Of a stretch of 64,000 bases of DNA, positions 23,180 to 34,473 are shown one piece after another. Position 1 is the stretch's first letter; every line of letters starts with the position of its first letter. The stretch spans positions 2,083,001 through 2,147,000 of the forward strand of contig JAIQDT010000028.1 of assembly GCA_021521415.1 (NCBI GenBank), written 5' to 3'. The notes beneath the pieces are model-generated. The model saw only the letters and a list, made by a program, of their open reading frames with translations, did no database searches and was not told the DNA's origin. This DNA comes from Bidens hawaiensis. Taxonomy: Eukaryota > Streptophyta > Magnoliopsida > Asterales > Asteraceae. Position numbers and translations under genes: made by a program.

Positions 23180-24636
23180 CATCCAAGTAATAACATCAGG
23201 GTCGAGCACACGTACAACCCAAACACGTAACATTCCATCCAACGTATGCAAACACAAAGTAGGCATATGTAAACATCCTTAGTCGATAACGACTAAATAA
23301 CATCGTCAATTATTGGCCATAAAATAATACATGTATAATCATAAATACAAACATACATAAATATCATCCCAAGGCATATTCTATACAAATAAGCCCATGC
23401 AAAATAATTTAAACGGTTCATCAAGAAACATCGTTTAGGTGTGTATGCTAGCCCAAACTTGAAAGAGTGAAAAGGGGAATCATGAACTCACCTGACACAA
23501 GGCACGGACTCACCACGAGCTAGATAATCCCTATCTATCCCCACAACTCAAACGCCTGTTGGTTTACATACAATAATTACTAACGACACCGAATGGAATC
23601 GTTTATCCTACGAGGCGTTCTAACATGGTTCAAGTTACCTAAAGCCTCAACCTCACCACGTTCGATTAAAATAGCCCCCGAGGCCTTATATTTACCAAAA
23701 CGACCCATAGTCACTCCCGAGAACAAAAAATTCCCAAATTACCCCCGGAAGCACTAGGTGAGAGTAACATGCGCGTTTTAGAGTTGTTTAGACAATTAAC
23801 ATCCAAATCAGCCCCGTGTGGACCCAATGTGATAAAGTCACAGCCAACAAGTCCACACGATGCTACACGAGTTGAATGGGTCGGTAACCCACAAGCACAA
23901 GGCACCAACTGTTCAATAAACGCGAATGCGCGTTGTACCGACCCATTTGAGTAACCTACAACCAATTCAGCCCCATTACCTTTAAAAATCAGTTTCTTAC
24001 AGCCCACAACTCATACCGAGGCTACAACATTCGAATTGGTTATTAGTTCCCTCAAACAACACGCTAGACATCACAATTCACAAACTAGTCAACCGAATTC
24101 TAGTTTTCATATCATCAACGATTGACCAACCTAACGAATGCCAAAATTCACGATACTCAAATATGATATACAAGACATACCTAGGAAGATTATGGAGCAA
24201 AAACCTTAACCAAAACAACCCCAGAAATGCTTGAACGGACAGCCTCCTGGTAAGCCTACAACACGCGATTTAACGATCAATAAGCGAGTTAATATGACCA
24301 ATTAAGGTGTAAAAGACTTGAGAGAACATGGGACTAACCTTCAATTGAAGTTTTACGCCCTAAACTTGGCTGCAAAAAAGAAAATCAGGGGTGGGGGTGG
24401 GGCTATTGTTCGCTGACCAGACCAAGAGAATGGGAGAGTTAGGGTTTTGTTTATATAATAAAACTTTACACTCTAGCCCCTCCAATTAGGAAGAAGTAAC
24501 AGCTAGGTTAGAAAGTAAAATAATTTTAACGTACCGGAGAAATGAGAGGGTCATCGAGGAAAGCCGGATAAGTCCCGAGAGATGTACATACTTTACAAGT
24601 TTTAAATCCTTGAACCGGAAATTAACGGGTGTCACA
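22654..24636 (-). repeat. A 3' LTR
   Basis: 1983 bp; plus strand tgtaagaccccgaattctgg to attaacgggtgtcaca. On the minus strand it is preceded by the tract aaggagatggact. It shares the ~100-bp repeat and a splice-donor-like site (complement of aactcacctga at 23485) with F and the solo LTR. Confidence 0.82.
23105..23178. repeat. (TA)37 microsatellite
   Basis: About 74 uninterrupted bases of alternating T and A inside the A LTR, next to tacttatatatc-like sequence that is short in F (about 8940). Probably an expansion in this copy. Confidence 0.95.
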
Positions 24637-24639
24637 AGT

Positions 24640-25089
24640 CCATCTCCTTACAATGGGATTCGTCCCTGAATCCCGATGCGATAGGAACAACTCCGGGTAG
24701 AGTTTCATCATCTCGTCTTCAGACTCCCAAGTAGCCTCCGAACCCCTACGGTGCCTCCAATGCACCTTCACCTGCCTAACCTCCTTATTCCTCAAACGTT
24801 TCTCATGACGGTCAAGAATAGCGATAGGTTCCTCAACATAGTTCAACTTGCTATCAAGCTCAATATCACCAAGAGGCACATGGGCCCCTCATCCGCCAGA
24901 CATTTCCTCAAATGCGACACGTGGAAAGTAGGATGAATCCCAACGAGCTCATCGGGCAAATCCAGTCTATACGCTACCTCACCAACACGAGACAAGATGC
25001 GGAACGGACCAATGAACCTCGGACTAAGTTTCCCCCTCTTATAAAAACGAATAATACCCTTCCAAGGAGAAACTTTTAGCATAACCCGA
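24640..25089 (-). pseudogene. A pol 3' end: integrase C-terminus and chromodomain-like tail
   Basis: Two overlapping minus-strand frames give [25 protein letters not shown] and [10 protein letters not shown], the conserved integrase C-terminal part of plant chromoviruses. After one frameshift near 24870 come VEEPIAILDR, VKVHWRHR and ATWESEDEM, the reduced chromodomain of the Tekay/Del type. It is cut at 25089 by the B LTR. Part of the linker before RVMLK, about 25 residues, is missing on both sides of B. Confidence 0.85.
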
Positions 25090-28000
25090 TGTGACATTTG
25101 AACCAAAACAAGGTACACCTCAGTATGTATTTACCGATTAAGCAAATAAACGCTTTTTGCATAACAATCAAACGATTAACCGAACGGGTCGGGTTATGAC
25201 CCAGATATCTCCGGGGGGGGCATCTATAAGTGATATACGATCTATACAAGCTAAAATATTAGAAATATGGTCTTATTTTGATAGTAAACAAGTTAAACGA
25301 AAACATGCTCGTTTAACTACCCGCTATACATTTAAACACGAAAGATAGTTACAAACCAAGCATTGTATCATCCGATAAGCCGAAAAAGACTTACCAAACA
25401 CTTATTTGAAATGTTTTAAGTGATCCGTGAAAATATTTTTGATTTTTACAAACATATAGTATGTTTTTATAATTTTACACAAAACTAGCTGAAAAACACT
25501 CGTTTTCGCGTTGTTTAACGCACACGATAAGTTTTTCGTGCCAAAAACCGAACCCGAACTAAATTTGGACCGGGATTTTCGTATTTGGGCTTGAGAAATC
25601 AGAAACTTGGGCCAAAATGGGCCCAAAATGAGCCCATGAAGCTCCGGCCGCAGCCGCCACCCCACCCCCCCCTTCATTTTCTTTTCACGTATAAACTAGA
25701 TTCAAGCCATTTTCAACCTCATTTCTTGAAAATTCTGGACACCACTTCTTCTCCAGCCAAAAACAGCAAGAAAACCTAAGGTAAGGAGCTTAAATAAGGA
25801 GCTTAAACTTGTTTAATACCATAAAAACATGTCTTGGTTACTAAAAGTCATTCCTACCCGTGTAAAAATCCTAAAAATGGTCCATAAACATGTTTTGATC
25901 ATACACATGGTAAGGAACCTGTTTTGATAGTTTTTTTTTGCCATAAACACGGATTATAGGGTTGAAACGACGTTTTTACGGTTCAAAAGTTCGTTTTTGT
26001 GCACTAGCCGAAACCCTAAGTTAAGGGCTGTTATGTTGATGAAATATTGCTTGGTTTGTGATATAAGACTTGTACCTAGCTTGCTTAGAAGCACAAGAAC
26101 CTGAAAACTTGATTAAAAAGGTCGGAAACGAGCCAAACCCGCTAAGGTAATGCCGAAACACTTGCTTACGGGCTATTTAGGTTAAGGTTGTGATGTGCAT
26201 ATTTTTAGGACTTAAAATTTTTCAGGGACATCAGGAACCATGTCAATGAGCCCCTGTTGAAATTTGGTAATTTTTCAACCATCCGAGAATATTTGGCGAA
26301 TTTATTACCGAATTGGGACGTTTATTTGGGAAAAATAGCTAAAATACTTCAAAAATTATGAAATTTTTCTGGTAACTCAGATTTTACTTAGTTTGATCAC
26401 ATATGAAATTTGGGATCATTTAGAGAAGTTTAAAGGTGTTTTGTTTATTTACGTTCGTGTGAATTTTTACAGCCGAATTTGGGCCGAAAAGAATATTGCA
26501 CGAGCTTTTTACCTTCTGGATTTGATACAGGTTGTTTTGGGATATGATTTGAGCATTCAGGAAATATTGTGGAATTTTTGGAAATTGTTTGGGGTAAACG
26601 GACGATTTTCAGGCGAAATATAGCTGATAAAATGAATTTTTATAAATTAATAAATCAGTAAATAAATTCCAGAAATATTTTTATAAAAATTTACATATTT
26701 TAATTGATAAGTGGTTAAATTTTCATAATTTAATGATTAACGGTTAATTAATTATGCTAATCTGAATATTAAACAAATTCAGTTTTTATAAAAACCGGCA
26801 AGTTCACGACTAGCGAATCTGCGGGAATATCAAAATACCAAGAGACAAAAATCATATTTCTGGATTAATTAAGTGAAAATGAACTTTTCTATGAGAAACC
26901 TGGACAATCCGGGTGGATTGTGCGCGTTTCTTCTCAAATCAAACTGAATAAACGGAAACCGGCCCCGTGGCTAATCCGAGACCCTAATAGGTGATCCTTT
27001 TTTTATAACTTAATCATTTTATTAACCAATACATTTACTCAAGCTTATTTTCCCATAACTGTTTTCTGAACGCGTAAATGAACAACTTGGCCCAGCTGGG
27101 AAAACGAGAATCTGAGCCAAGTTCAGTTCTAAGTATTAGACATTGAACAACATCAAAACCTAAGCCTATTGCCACTTTCTGGGCGTTCCAGCTACACCCA
27201 GATTAGCTATACAGCCCAGTTTAGTATTGAGATTATAATAATATTAAAATATTAATATTATTATAATATTGATTATAGGAACTACTGATAGCGGACCGAA
27301 CAAACCACGAGCTGATACAGTACTGAATATCTACTAAACCGTGAGTTTCATGACCCCACTTTTAAACTGTTTTACGAACTTTTGGGGTGAAAAGCATGTT
27401 TGATTACATATACATACCTGAAACATGTACTGATGTGAATTATCTAAGTGCTAACACACGAAAGTCCCCACGATCACAGTGATTAACTTCGAGCCGGTGG
27501 CTTGTGAATAGTACTATTGGTTTGACAAACCCAAACGGAATCGGCCTGGTTGCCGTGTCACATAGCTCCGTTTGCACATGACCATATTTATACAAACAGG
27601 CTACGTAGTGTTAGACATAGCTACCGGGGCATGTTGTGGGCGGAAAGGGGCCACAGTGGTTGATGGAGCGTGGGAAATGGATGCACGCAGCACATACAGT
27701 CAAGGCTTCACTGTAGCTTAGCATAATTACATCACATACATCATTTACATACATACATACTTATTTCATGATTACAAGTGTTGACTTATGAATACTCATT
27801 ACTGTTTTCTTGAAACACGTGAAACTCACCAACTCTAGTAGTTGACCCGTTTTAAACTGCTTTTCAGGTGTACCTAAATCGAAGTAATTGGGTGATCTGT
27901 TAATTGCCTGAAGTGTGTGGTCGATGCTATGTGAATAGAAGCAAGGGTGTTAGTAGTAAGAATGTTTACTTAACGAATTAGTTTTGTTTGTACCACCTAG

Positions 28001-28143
28001 ACTGTAAAACAATGATAGAACAAAGAAATGTAATATATTGTAAATTAGTTTGTAATGTTTCTTTATAAACAATGTGTTGATACCAGAGGTGTCTGTTACA
28101 TTCCCGTTTTACGCTTCCGCATTGTGCTAGTCGGGGTGTGACA
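25090..28143 (+). repeat. B 5' LTR
   Basis: 3054 bp, from tgtgacatttgaaccaaaac to gtcggggtgtgaca. It has a 15-bp stem, 6-base loop AT hairpin at 27232-27267 and donor-like ctaag/gtaagg at about 25780, both kept in the other two copies. A 76-residue ORF (26393-26623) is also kept but shows no domain. Confidence 0.88.
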
Positions 28144-28148
28144 GAAGT

Positions 28149-28162
28149 TGGTATCAGAGCCA
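28149..28162 (+). other. B primer binding site
   Basis: tggtatcagagcca five bases after the LTR; it complements initiator Met tRNA. Confidence 0.88.
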
Positions 28163-28671
28163 TTGGTTATAAATGACCTAAAATATAACCGTAGGCTCGA
28201 TTAATTCTGGGAAAATAATTAAATAATAAATTAATATTATATACTGATGGATGTCGGGATGAGCTTGTAGGGCAAGTGAGTTATTGTGGTACGGAACATA
28301 ATAACATACTTGCTTGTACGAGGGAATTCGGATAGAAGTCGCGGAACGTGTGGTTAGGTAAAAGTGGCAACATATGTGTATAAAAGGTAATGTGAAAGTA
28401 TATATATATGTAACACTCATACGTGCTTAATTGGAACAAAGTGTATGAATACGTGTACGTACGATACTGTTGATGACGGTAAATTTTACAATGAATATTA
28501 TATTCATTTAAATTCAATATTGATTTAAATAATAATAATTAAAATTTTAATAAAACTAATATTATATTCTAATATAATTAATATTAAATTTGGTTTAATT
28601 AATTAATCTCCTCGACAATAGTTAGCGTTAGCAATAGTTATTATTCTTATAACTAACCTTTATGCAGAGTC

Positions 28672-29418
28672 ATGTCAAAAAATAACGACTGCGTACCGGA
28701 AGAAGAACCGGTAATATCTGTAGAGGAGGATCCCGAGGATCCAGAAGAGGAGGATCCAGAAGAGGAGGACCAAGAAGAGGAACCGGAGGAAGAAGAGGAA
28801 GATGTGGAAGATGAAGTTATCTGTAGAAAGCTACCCAGGAATGTGCCTGATCTATCCGGCTACAGATGTGATAGTTATCCACCCAGGTCACCACGCAGGG
28901 ATCAAGACGAAGTTAACAGTCAGTATCGTTCACCTGCTAGAGTAGCCCGATCACCCACTCCACCTATACACCTGTCGCCGACGACTTCAGCTACTGCGCG
29001 AGTCCGGCAGACTGCTCGTATTAGGGTAACCCCGATTGACCCTACCTCGATTCCATTTAGATCTACCCACGACCGGGGAGGACCTTCACGCCCTAGGGTA
29101 GATACTTCATCTTCCCATTCATTGAGTATACCTACCCCTCGCCCTGACCTCCCAAACGCAGGAAACAACTCTTGGATGGCTGTCCTGACTGACCGTGTGA
29201 TAGACCACTCGATAGCCATAGCTAACCTTAACCAGGAGAGGAGGGACGTGACTCAGTACTTATCGACATTACATCAAATAGTACTGAACTTGCAGCAGTC
29301 AGATGCCTACCACCACTGGTGTTTGGATAGGGTGACAGTTCGGCTGTGGAACTGTTACTGGGTGATTACGGTGCTGTTATTTTTATGTTTGTGGCTAGTC
29401 TATCGTCTGTATGGATAG
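28672..29418 (+). CDS. Extra ORF upstream of gag: acidic, proline/serine-rich, C-terminal membrane segment
   Basis: 248 residues, open from an ATG about 530 bases after the LTR. Residues 7-46 are a run of Glu/Asp with Pro (repeats like EEDPEEED). The middle (about 50-170) is Ser/Pro/Arg-rich and looks disordered. A short helical part (about 175-210, with LTDRVIDHSIAIANLNQERR) follows. The last ~25 residues (YWVITVLLFLCLWLVYRLY) form one hydrophobic span, ending three residues after an Arg. The topology would be tail-anchored, with most of the protein in the cytoplasm. I know no function. It lies between primer site and gag, so it is not where env-like genes of plant elements usually sit (after pol). 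It is intact although gag and pol of this copy are broken. It could be a chance ORF, but its length and clear domain layout argue against that. Confidence 0.6.
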   Translation: MSKNNDCVPEEEPVISVEEDPEDPEEEDPEEEDQEEEPEEEEEDVEDEVICRKLPRNVPDLSGYRCDSYPPRSPRRDQDEVNSQYRSPARVARSPTPPIHLSPTTSATARVRQTARIRVTPIDPTSIPFRSTHDRGGPSRPRVDTSSSHSLSIPTPRPDLPNAGNNSWMAVLTDRVIDHSIAIANLNQERRDVTQYLSTLHQIVLNLQQSDAYHHWCLDRVTVRLWNCYWVITVLLFLCLWLVYRLYG

Positions 29419-29764
29419 ATGCGGAATATTACAATTATGTGTACATGATCTTTTGATACTCCATATATGTATATAGCAGTATGTTATGTTAGCGTGGATC
29501 ACAATTTTGTACATTATTACAAGCACTGACCCTTATAGGGTTAAGTTTAACCGTCACTTAGTGACAGACCTTGATATATACATGCAAGCACTGGCCTTTA
29601 TCAGGCTAAGTCTATGTACCTTTTATTATCAATGTACAGAACAATTTATGAAATGTTAGTCTGTTATCTGGTTTACCTGTACAACATTTATTGTGATTAC
29701 TATTACATAGTGCCATAGACTGGAATTAGTACTAATTGGCTTATATTTGTTTTATCATTATAGA

Positions 29765-31113
29765 ATGGCCCCAAAGAAAGCAAACCCTATGACTAAGGCA
29801 GAAATAGCCGAGATGATTGCTCGGAAAATGCAGGCAGTGATCCCACTTATCGTAACACAAGTAACTGCCGGTGTAAACGCAAATATGCAAACAAACCAAC
29901 AACAAAACAATAATACTCCCCCAACCAACAATGAAACAGTTACAAATAACAATCCCCCACCTAATACAAATACCCCTACCAATGCAAATAATCCCCCACC
30001 GAACCCAAACAATAACAACCCTAATCCCCCTCGAAGGGAATATTCGATCAAAAACTTTATGGCCTGTAAACCGATCGAATTCAAAGGTATTGAAGGGCCA
30101 AACGGGCTGAGTAAATGGATCGAAAAGACTGAATCTGTCCTCAATATCAGCAATTGTCCACCCGAAAACATTGTCAAGTATGTTGTTTCTAATTTTACGG
30201 ATCATGCTTTAATGTGGTGGAACACTACAGTTCAGATAAAATGGCAGGATACGGTGAATCGCATGACATGGGCTGAACTCAAAACACTGATGCTGGAACA
30301 TTTCTGCCCAAGGAACGAAATTCAAAGGTTAGAACATGAACTTTGGAGTTTGGAGATGAGAGAAGCGGATCATTTGGGATACACGAACCGCTTCAATGAA
30401 TTGGCTCGCTTAGTACCGTGGTTATTAACTCCTGAAAATAAACGAGTTGAACGTTATATTTGGGGTTTAGCCCCGGAAGTGAGGAGTTTGGTGAACTTTG
30501 TGGGTCACACTTCGTTCGAGAATGCCGTGACTCAGGCCGGCATCGTAACTTTCGACTTGGTAAGAAGCGGAGTGTTGAGAATGGCCGGGGAATCATCAGG
30601 TATGAAACGAACTAACTATGGAACGAGAGCACAAGGAGGATAATCAAGCAAACGTGCACGTCCGACAATCAGAAATTATGCTATAACTGGTTCCGATACG
30701 AAGCAAGACAAGTATAAGGGACCCTTGCTAAAGTGTGACAGATGTAATTACCATCATGTGGGAGAGTGCAGATTGCCGGTATGCCAGAAATGTGGTCGAA
30801 CTGGGCATTATGCCCCTAATTGCATAGCAGGTGCAGAAATTGTGAGCCGACCAACTCAAACAACTCAACCTCGTCGTCCACCGCCACCGAGACCTCAGCC
30901 AATCCGCCAACAACCTATCCAACAAACTTCAACCGCAGCAACCTACCGTGCCTGTTATGAATGTGGCAGTACAGATCATATTAGAAGAAACTGCCCCAAG
31001 TTGAATCCAAGAGCAGTTACTAGATCAAACCAAGCATCGACTTCAAGTGCGTCTCGGGGACGCGCGTTTGTTATCGGGTCAGGAGAAGCACGACAAGACC
31101 CGAACGTAGTAAA
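29765..31113 (+). pseudogene. B gag (capsid and zinc knuckles), one nonsense codon
   Basis: It starts MAPKKANP, then has an Asn/Pro-rich stretch (about residues 45-95) and the Retrotrans_gag capsid part (SIKNFMACKPIEFKG, ALMWWNTTVQ, LKTLMLEHFCP, YTNRFNELARLVPWL). A TAA at 30641 stops it. The same frame goes on to zinc knuckles CDRCNYHHVGEC (short form), CQKCGRTGHYAPNC and CYECGSTDHIRRNC, up to about 31110, where a one-base shift leads to protease. In a working copy this would be one Gag or Gag-Pol chain that builds the particle and binds RNA. Confidence 0.85.
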
Positions 31114-34100
31114 GGTACATTTGTTGTTTCTGATCAATATGCTTCTGTGTTATTTGATACTGGTGCCGATAGAAGCTTTGTTTCCACTAGTTTTGTATCC
31201 TTGGGTAACATGCCAGTTAGTGAACTAACAAATCCCTATACTATAGAACTCGCTAACGGTAACTCTATAACTGTCAGCCAAATAGTCCAAAACTGTTCCA
31301 TTATTCTTAATGAACACCCATTCCTTATTGACCTACTCCTGGTAGAGTTAGGAAGTTTTGATGTTATTGTCGGTATGGACTGGTTAACCAAGTATAAGGT
31401 GGAGATTGTGTGTAACGACAAGACAGTTAAAATTCCCTTTTCGAATGGTGAGCTGATTGTAGTACAAAGAGAGAAGTCTGGTTCGATATTACCTCTCGTG
31501 TCTCATCTCAAAGTGTTGAAATGTTTACACCAAGGTTGTATGGCATTTTTGGCAAACGTGACTATAAAGAACCCTGATGAGAAAAGCATAGAAGAAATTC
31601 CCGTTGTACGTGAGTACCCCGATGTCTTTCCTGACGAATTACCCGGATTACCACCGAACCGACAGGTTGAATTCCGCATAGACTTAATTCCAGGATCAGC
31701 CCCTATAGCTAAGACACCTTATCGACTGGCACCCTCTGAAATGCAAGAACTATCCAACCAGTTACAGGAGTTGTTAGATAAGGGTTTTATACGTCCCAGT
31801 TATTCTCCTTGGGGAGCACCGGTATTATTCGTAAAGAAGAAGGATGGAGGTTTTAGAATGTGCATCGACTACCGGGAATTATACAAAGTTACCATCAAGA
31901 ACCGATACCCTCTTCCACGAATAGATGACTTGTTTGACCAACTCCAAGGGGCAAACTATTTCTCGAAAATTGACCTTCGATCCGGTTACCATCAAGTTAA
32001 GATTCAAGAGGAAGACGTGTCTAAAACGGCGTTCCGAACTCGTTATGGCCACTACGAATTCTTAGTTATGCCATTCGGACTGACTAATGCTCCCGCAGTT
32101 TTCATGGACCTTATGAATCGAGTTTGTAAACCGTACCTTGACAAATTCGTTATTATGTTTATTGATAACATTTTGATATATTCGAAAACCAAGGAGGAAC
32201 ACAAGCAGCATTTACGAACTATTTTGGAACTGTTGAGGCAGGAAAAGTTGTATGCCAAGCTGTCAAAGTCTGAATTTTGGCTACAAGAAGTACAATTTTT
32301 AGGGCACGTTGTTAACCAACACCGTATCCATGTAGACCCGAGTAAGATTGAAGCCATCAAAAATTGGCAGGCCCCAAAGTCACCGAAAGAGATCCGCCAA
32401 TTTTTGGGTTTAGCTGGGTATTATCGGCGTTTTATTGCTTACTTTTCCAGCATAGCCCAACCTTTAACTCTTTTGACTAAAAAAGATCGTGCTTACGTTT
32501 GGGGAGAAGAACAAGAAGCGGCTTTTCAATTGCTGAAACAGAAACTATGCCAAGCCCCGATACTGAGTCTTCCAGTGGGAACTGATGATCTGGTAGTTTA
32601 TTGTGATGCGTCCCGGAAAGGTTTAGGGTGCGTACTTATGCAAATAAACAAAGTCATAGCATACGCTTCTCGACAATTAAAGGTGCACTAGAAGAATTAT
32701 ACCACCCACGATTTGGAACTAGGCGCGGTTATTTTCGTACTCAAGATCTGGAGGCATTATTTGTATGGCACCAAGTGTACAGTATATACCGACCACAAAA
32801 GCCTACAGCATATTTTCGACCAGAAAGAAGTAAATATGAGGCAGAGGAGATGGGTAGAATTGTTGAATGATTATGACTGTGAGATTCGAAAACACCCGGG
32901 CAAGGCTAATATAGTGGCAGATGCTTTGAGTAGAAAAGACAGGATCAAACCACTACGGGTCCGAGCACTTGGAATGATCGTCCAAACAAGTCTCACCGAG
33001 CAAATTCGTATTGCTCAAAACGAAGCTCTGAAAGGAGATCACTTGGAAAATGAAAACTTGCATGGAACCGAACAAAACTTTGAAGAAAGAACTGACGAAA
33101 TTCTAAACTACAAAAATCGAGTTTGGATTCCCACTTTCAGCAATCTGCGTGATTTGATCATGGACGAAGCCCACAAGTCCAAATACTCCATTCACCCTGG
33201 AACAGATAAGATGTACAAGGACTTAAAGGAGTATTATTGGTGGCTGGTATGAAAAAGGATATAGTTACATACGTCAGTAAATGTTTAACCAGTGCGAGGG
33301 TTAAAGCCGAGTATCAAAAACCTTCGGGAATGTTGCACCAACCGAAAATACCACAATGGAAATGGGAACAAATTACCATGGATTTTGTAACACATCTCCC
33401 AAAAACTTCCCGAGGAAATGATGCAATATGGGTGTTAGTTGACCGATTAACCAAGTCCGCACACTTCCTTCCAATCCGAACCACGTTCACAACCGAAAAA
33501 CTTGCTCACATCTACATCAATGAAATCGTATCCCGACACGGCGTACCCGTTTCAATTATTTCTGATCGCGATAGCCATTTCACCTCTCGTTTCTGGCAAG
33601 TAGTACAAGAAGCTTTGGGAACCCGAATTGACCTAAGTACCGCCTACCATCCCCAAACCGACGGTCAATCTGAACGAACCATTCAAACTTTAGAAGATTT
33701 GCTTCGCGCTTGTGTACTAGACTTTGGTGGGAACTGGGATCAACATCTTCCACTGGTCGAATTTTTGTACAACAATAGCTATCACAGTAGCATTCAAGCG
33801 GCACCGTATGAAGCGCTTTACGGACGGAAATGTAGATCACCTTTGTGCTGGACTGAGGTTGGAGATACCCAAATTACGCGATCTGACTTGATTCAAGAAA
33901 CCACCGACAAAATCCGTAAGATCACAAGCAAATTGAAAATCGCCCGAGATCGACAGAAAAGCTACGCTGATGTTCGTAGGAAGCCGTTATCCTTTGAAAT
34001 AGGCGACAGAGTTTTTCTGAAAGTATCCCGTGGAAAGGCATCATTCGATTCAGAAAAACCAGTAAACTAGCCCCGCGATACATTGGACCATATGAAGTCA

Positions 34101-34435
34101 TTTCTAAGATAGGTCCGGTAGCTTACCGACTGAAACTTCCTGTGGAGTTGAGTTCTATTCACGATGTCTTTCACGTTTCGAACCTGAAAAAGTGTCTTAC
34201 TGATGAAACCGAAATCGTGCCATTAAAATACTTAAACATAAACGAAAAACTGAATTTCGTTGAAGAACCGGTGGAAATATTAGAGGGAAAAATAAAACAA
34301 CTAAGACACAACGAAATCTCTCTAGTAAAAGTTCGGTGGAATTCACAAAGGGGACCCGAATTCACGTGGGAGCGGAAATCCGAATTCAAAAAGAAATACC
34401 TGCACCTGTTTCCAAACAAAGACAAAGTTGAATAA
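31114..34435 (+). pseudogene. B pol: protease, RT, RNase H, integrase, chromodomain-like tail (dead)
   Basis: Protease has the [11 protein letters not shown] active site (about 31140). RT runs through [27 protein letters not shown] and MPFGLTNAP, but the catalytic box reads [10 protein letters not shown] (about 32155-32185), Asn for the second Asp. RNase H begins [16 protein letters not shown] at 32689 replaces Glu in the RNase H. One-base shifts lie near 33245 and 34055. Integrase keeps the core DDE residues ([26 protein letters not shown]). The tail has PRYIGPYEV and [16 protein letters not shown], the chromodomain-like end. Two shifts, one stop and the changed RT site make the copy inactive. 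Confidence 0.9.
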
Positions 34436-34460
34436 CGGAATTTTGGGGACGAAATTTTCT

Positions 34461-34473
34461 AACGGGGGGAGAA
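34461..34473 (+). other. B polypurine tract
   Basis: aacggggggagaa directly before the 3' LTR, after the usual ggggacgaaattttct. Confidence 0.85.

Noticed and set aside
23081..23282. ORFs of YIYIYI repeats
   Set aside because: (TA)n microsatellite.
26393..26623. 76-codon ORF kept in three B LTRs (also 35777 and 62662)
   Set aside because: The copies are kept because the LTRs are similar overall; changes are not biased to silent sites by eye, and no domain is seen.
29741..30205. Minus ORFs of 139-154 codons with hydrophobic stretches over B gag
   Set aside because: Mirror of the Asn/Pro-rich gag part; the sense strand has clear capsid motifs.
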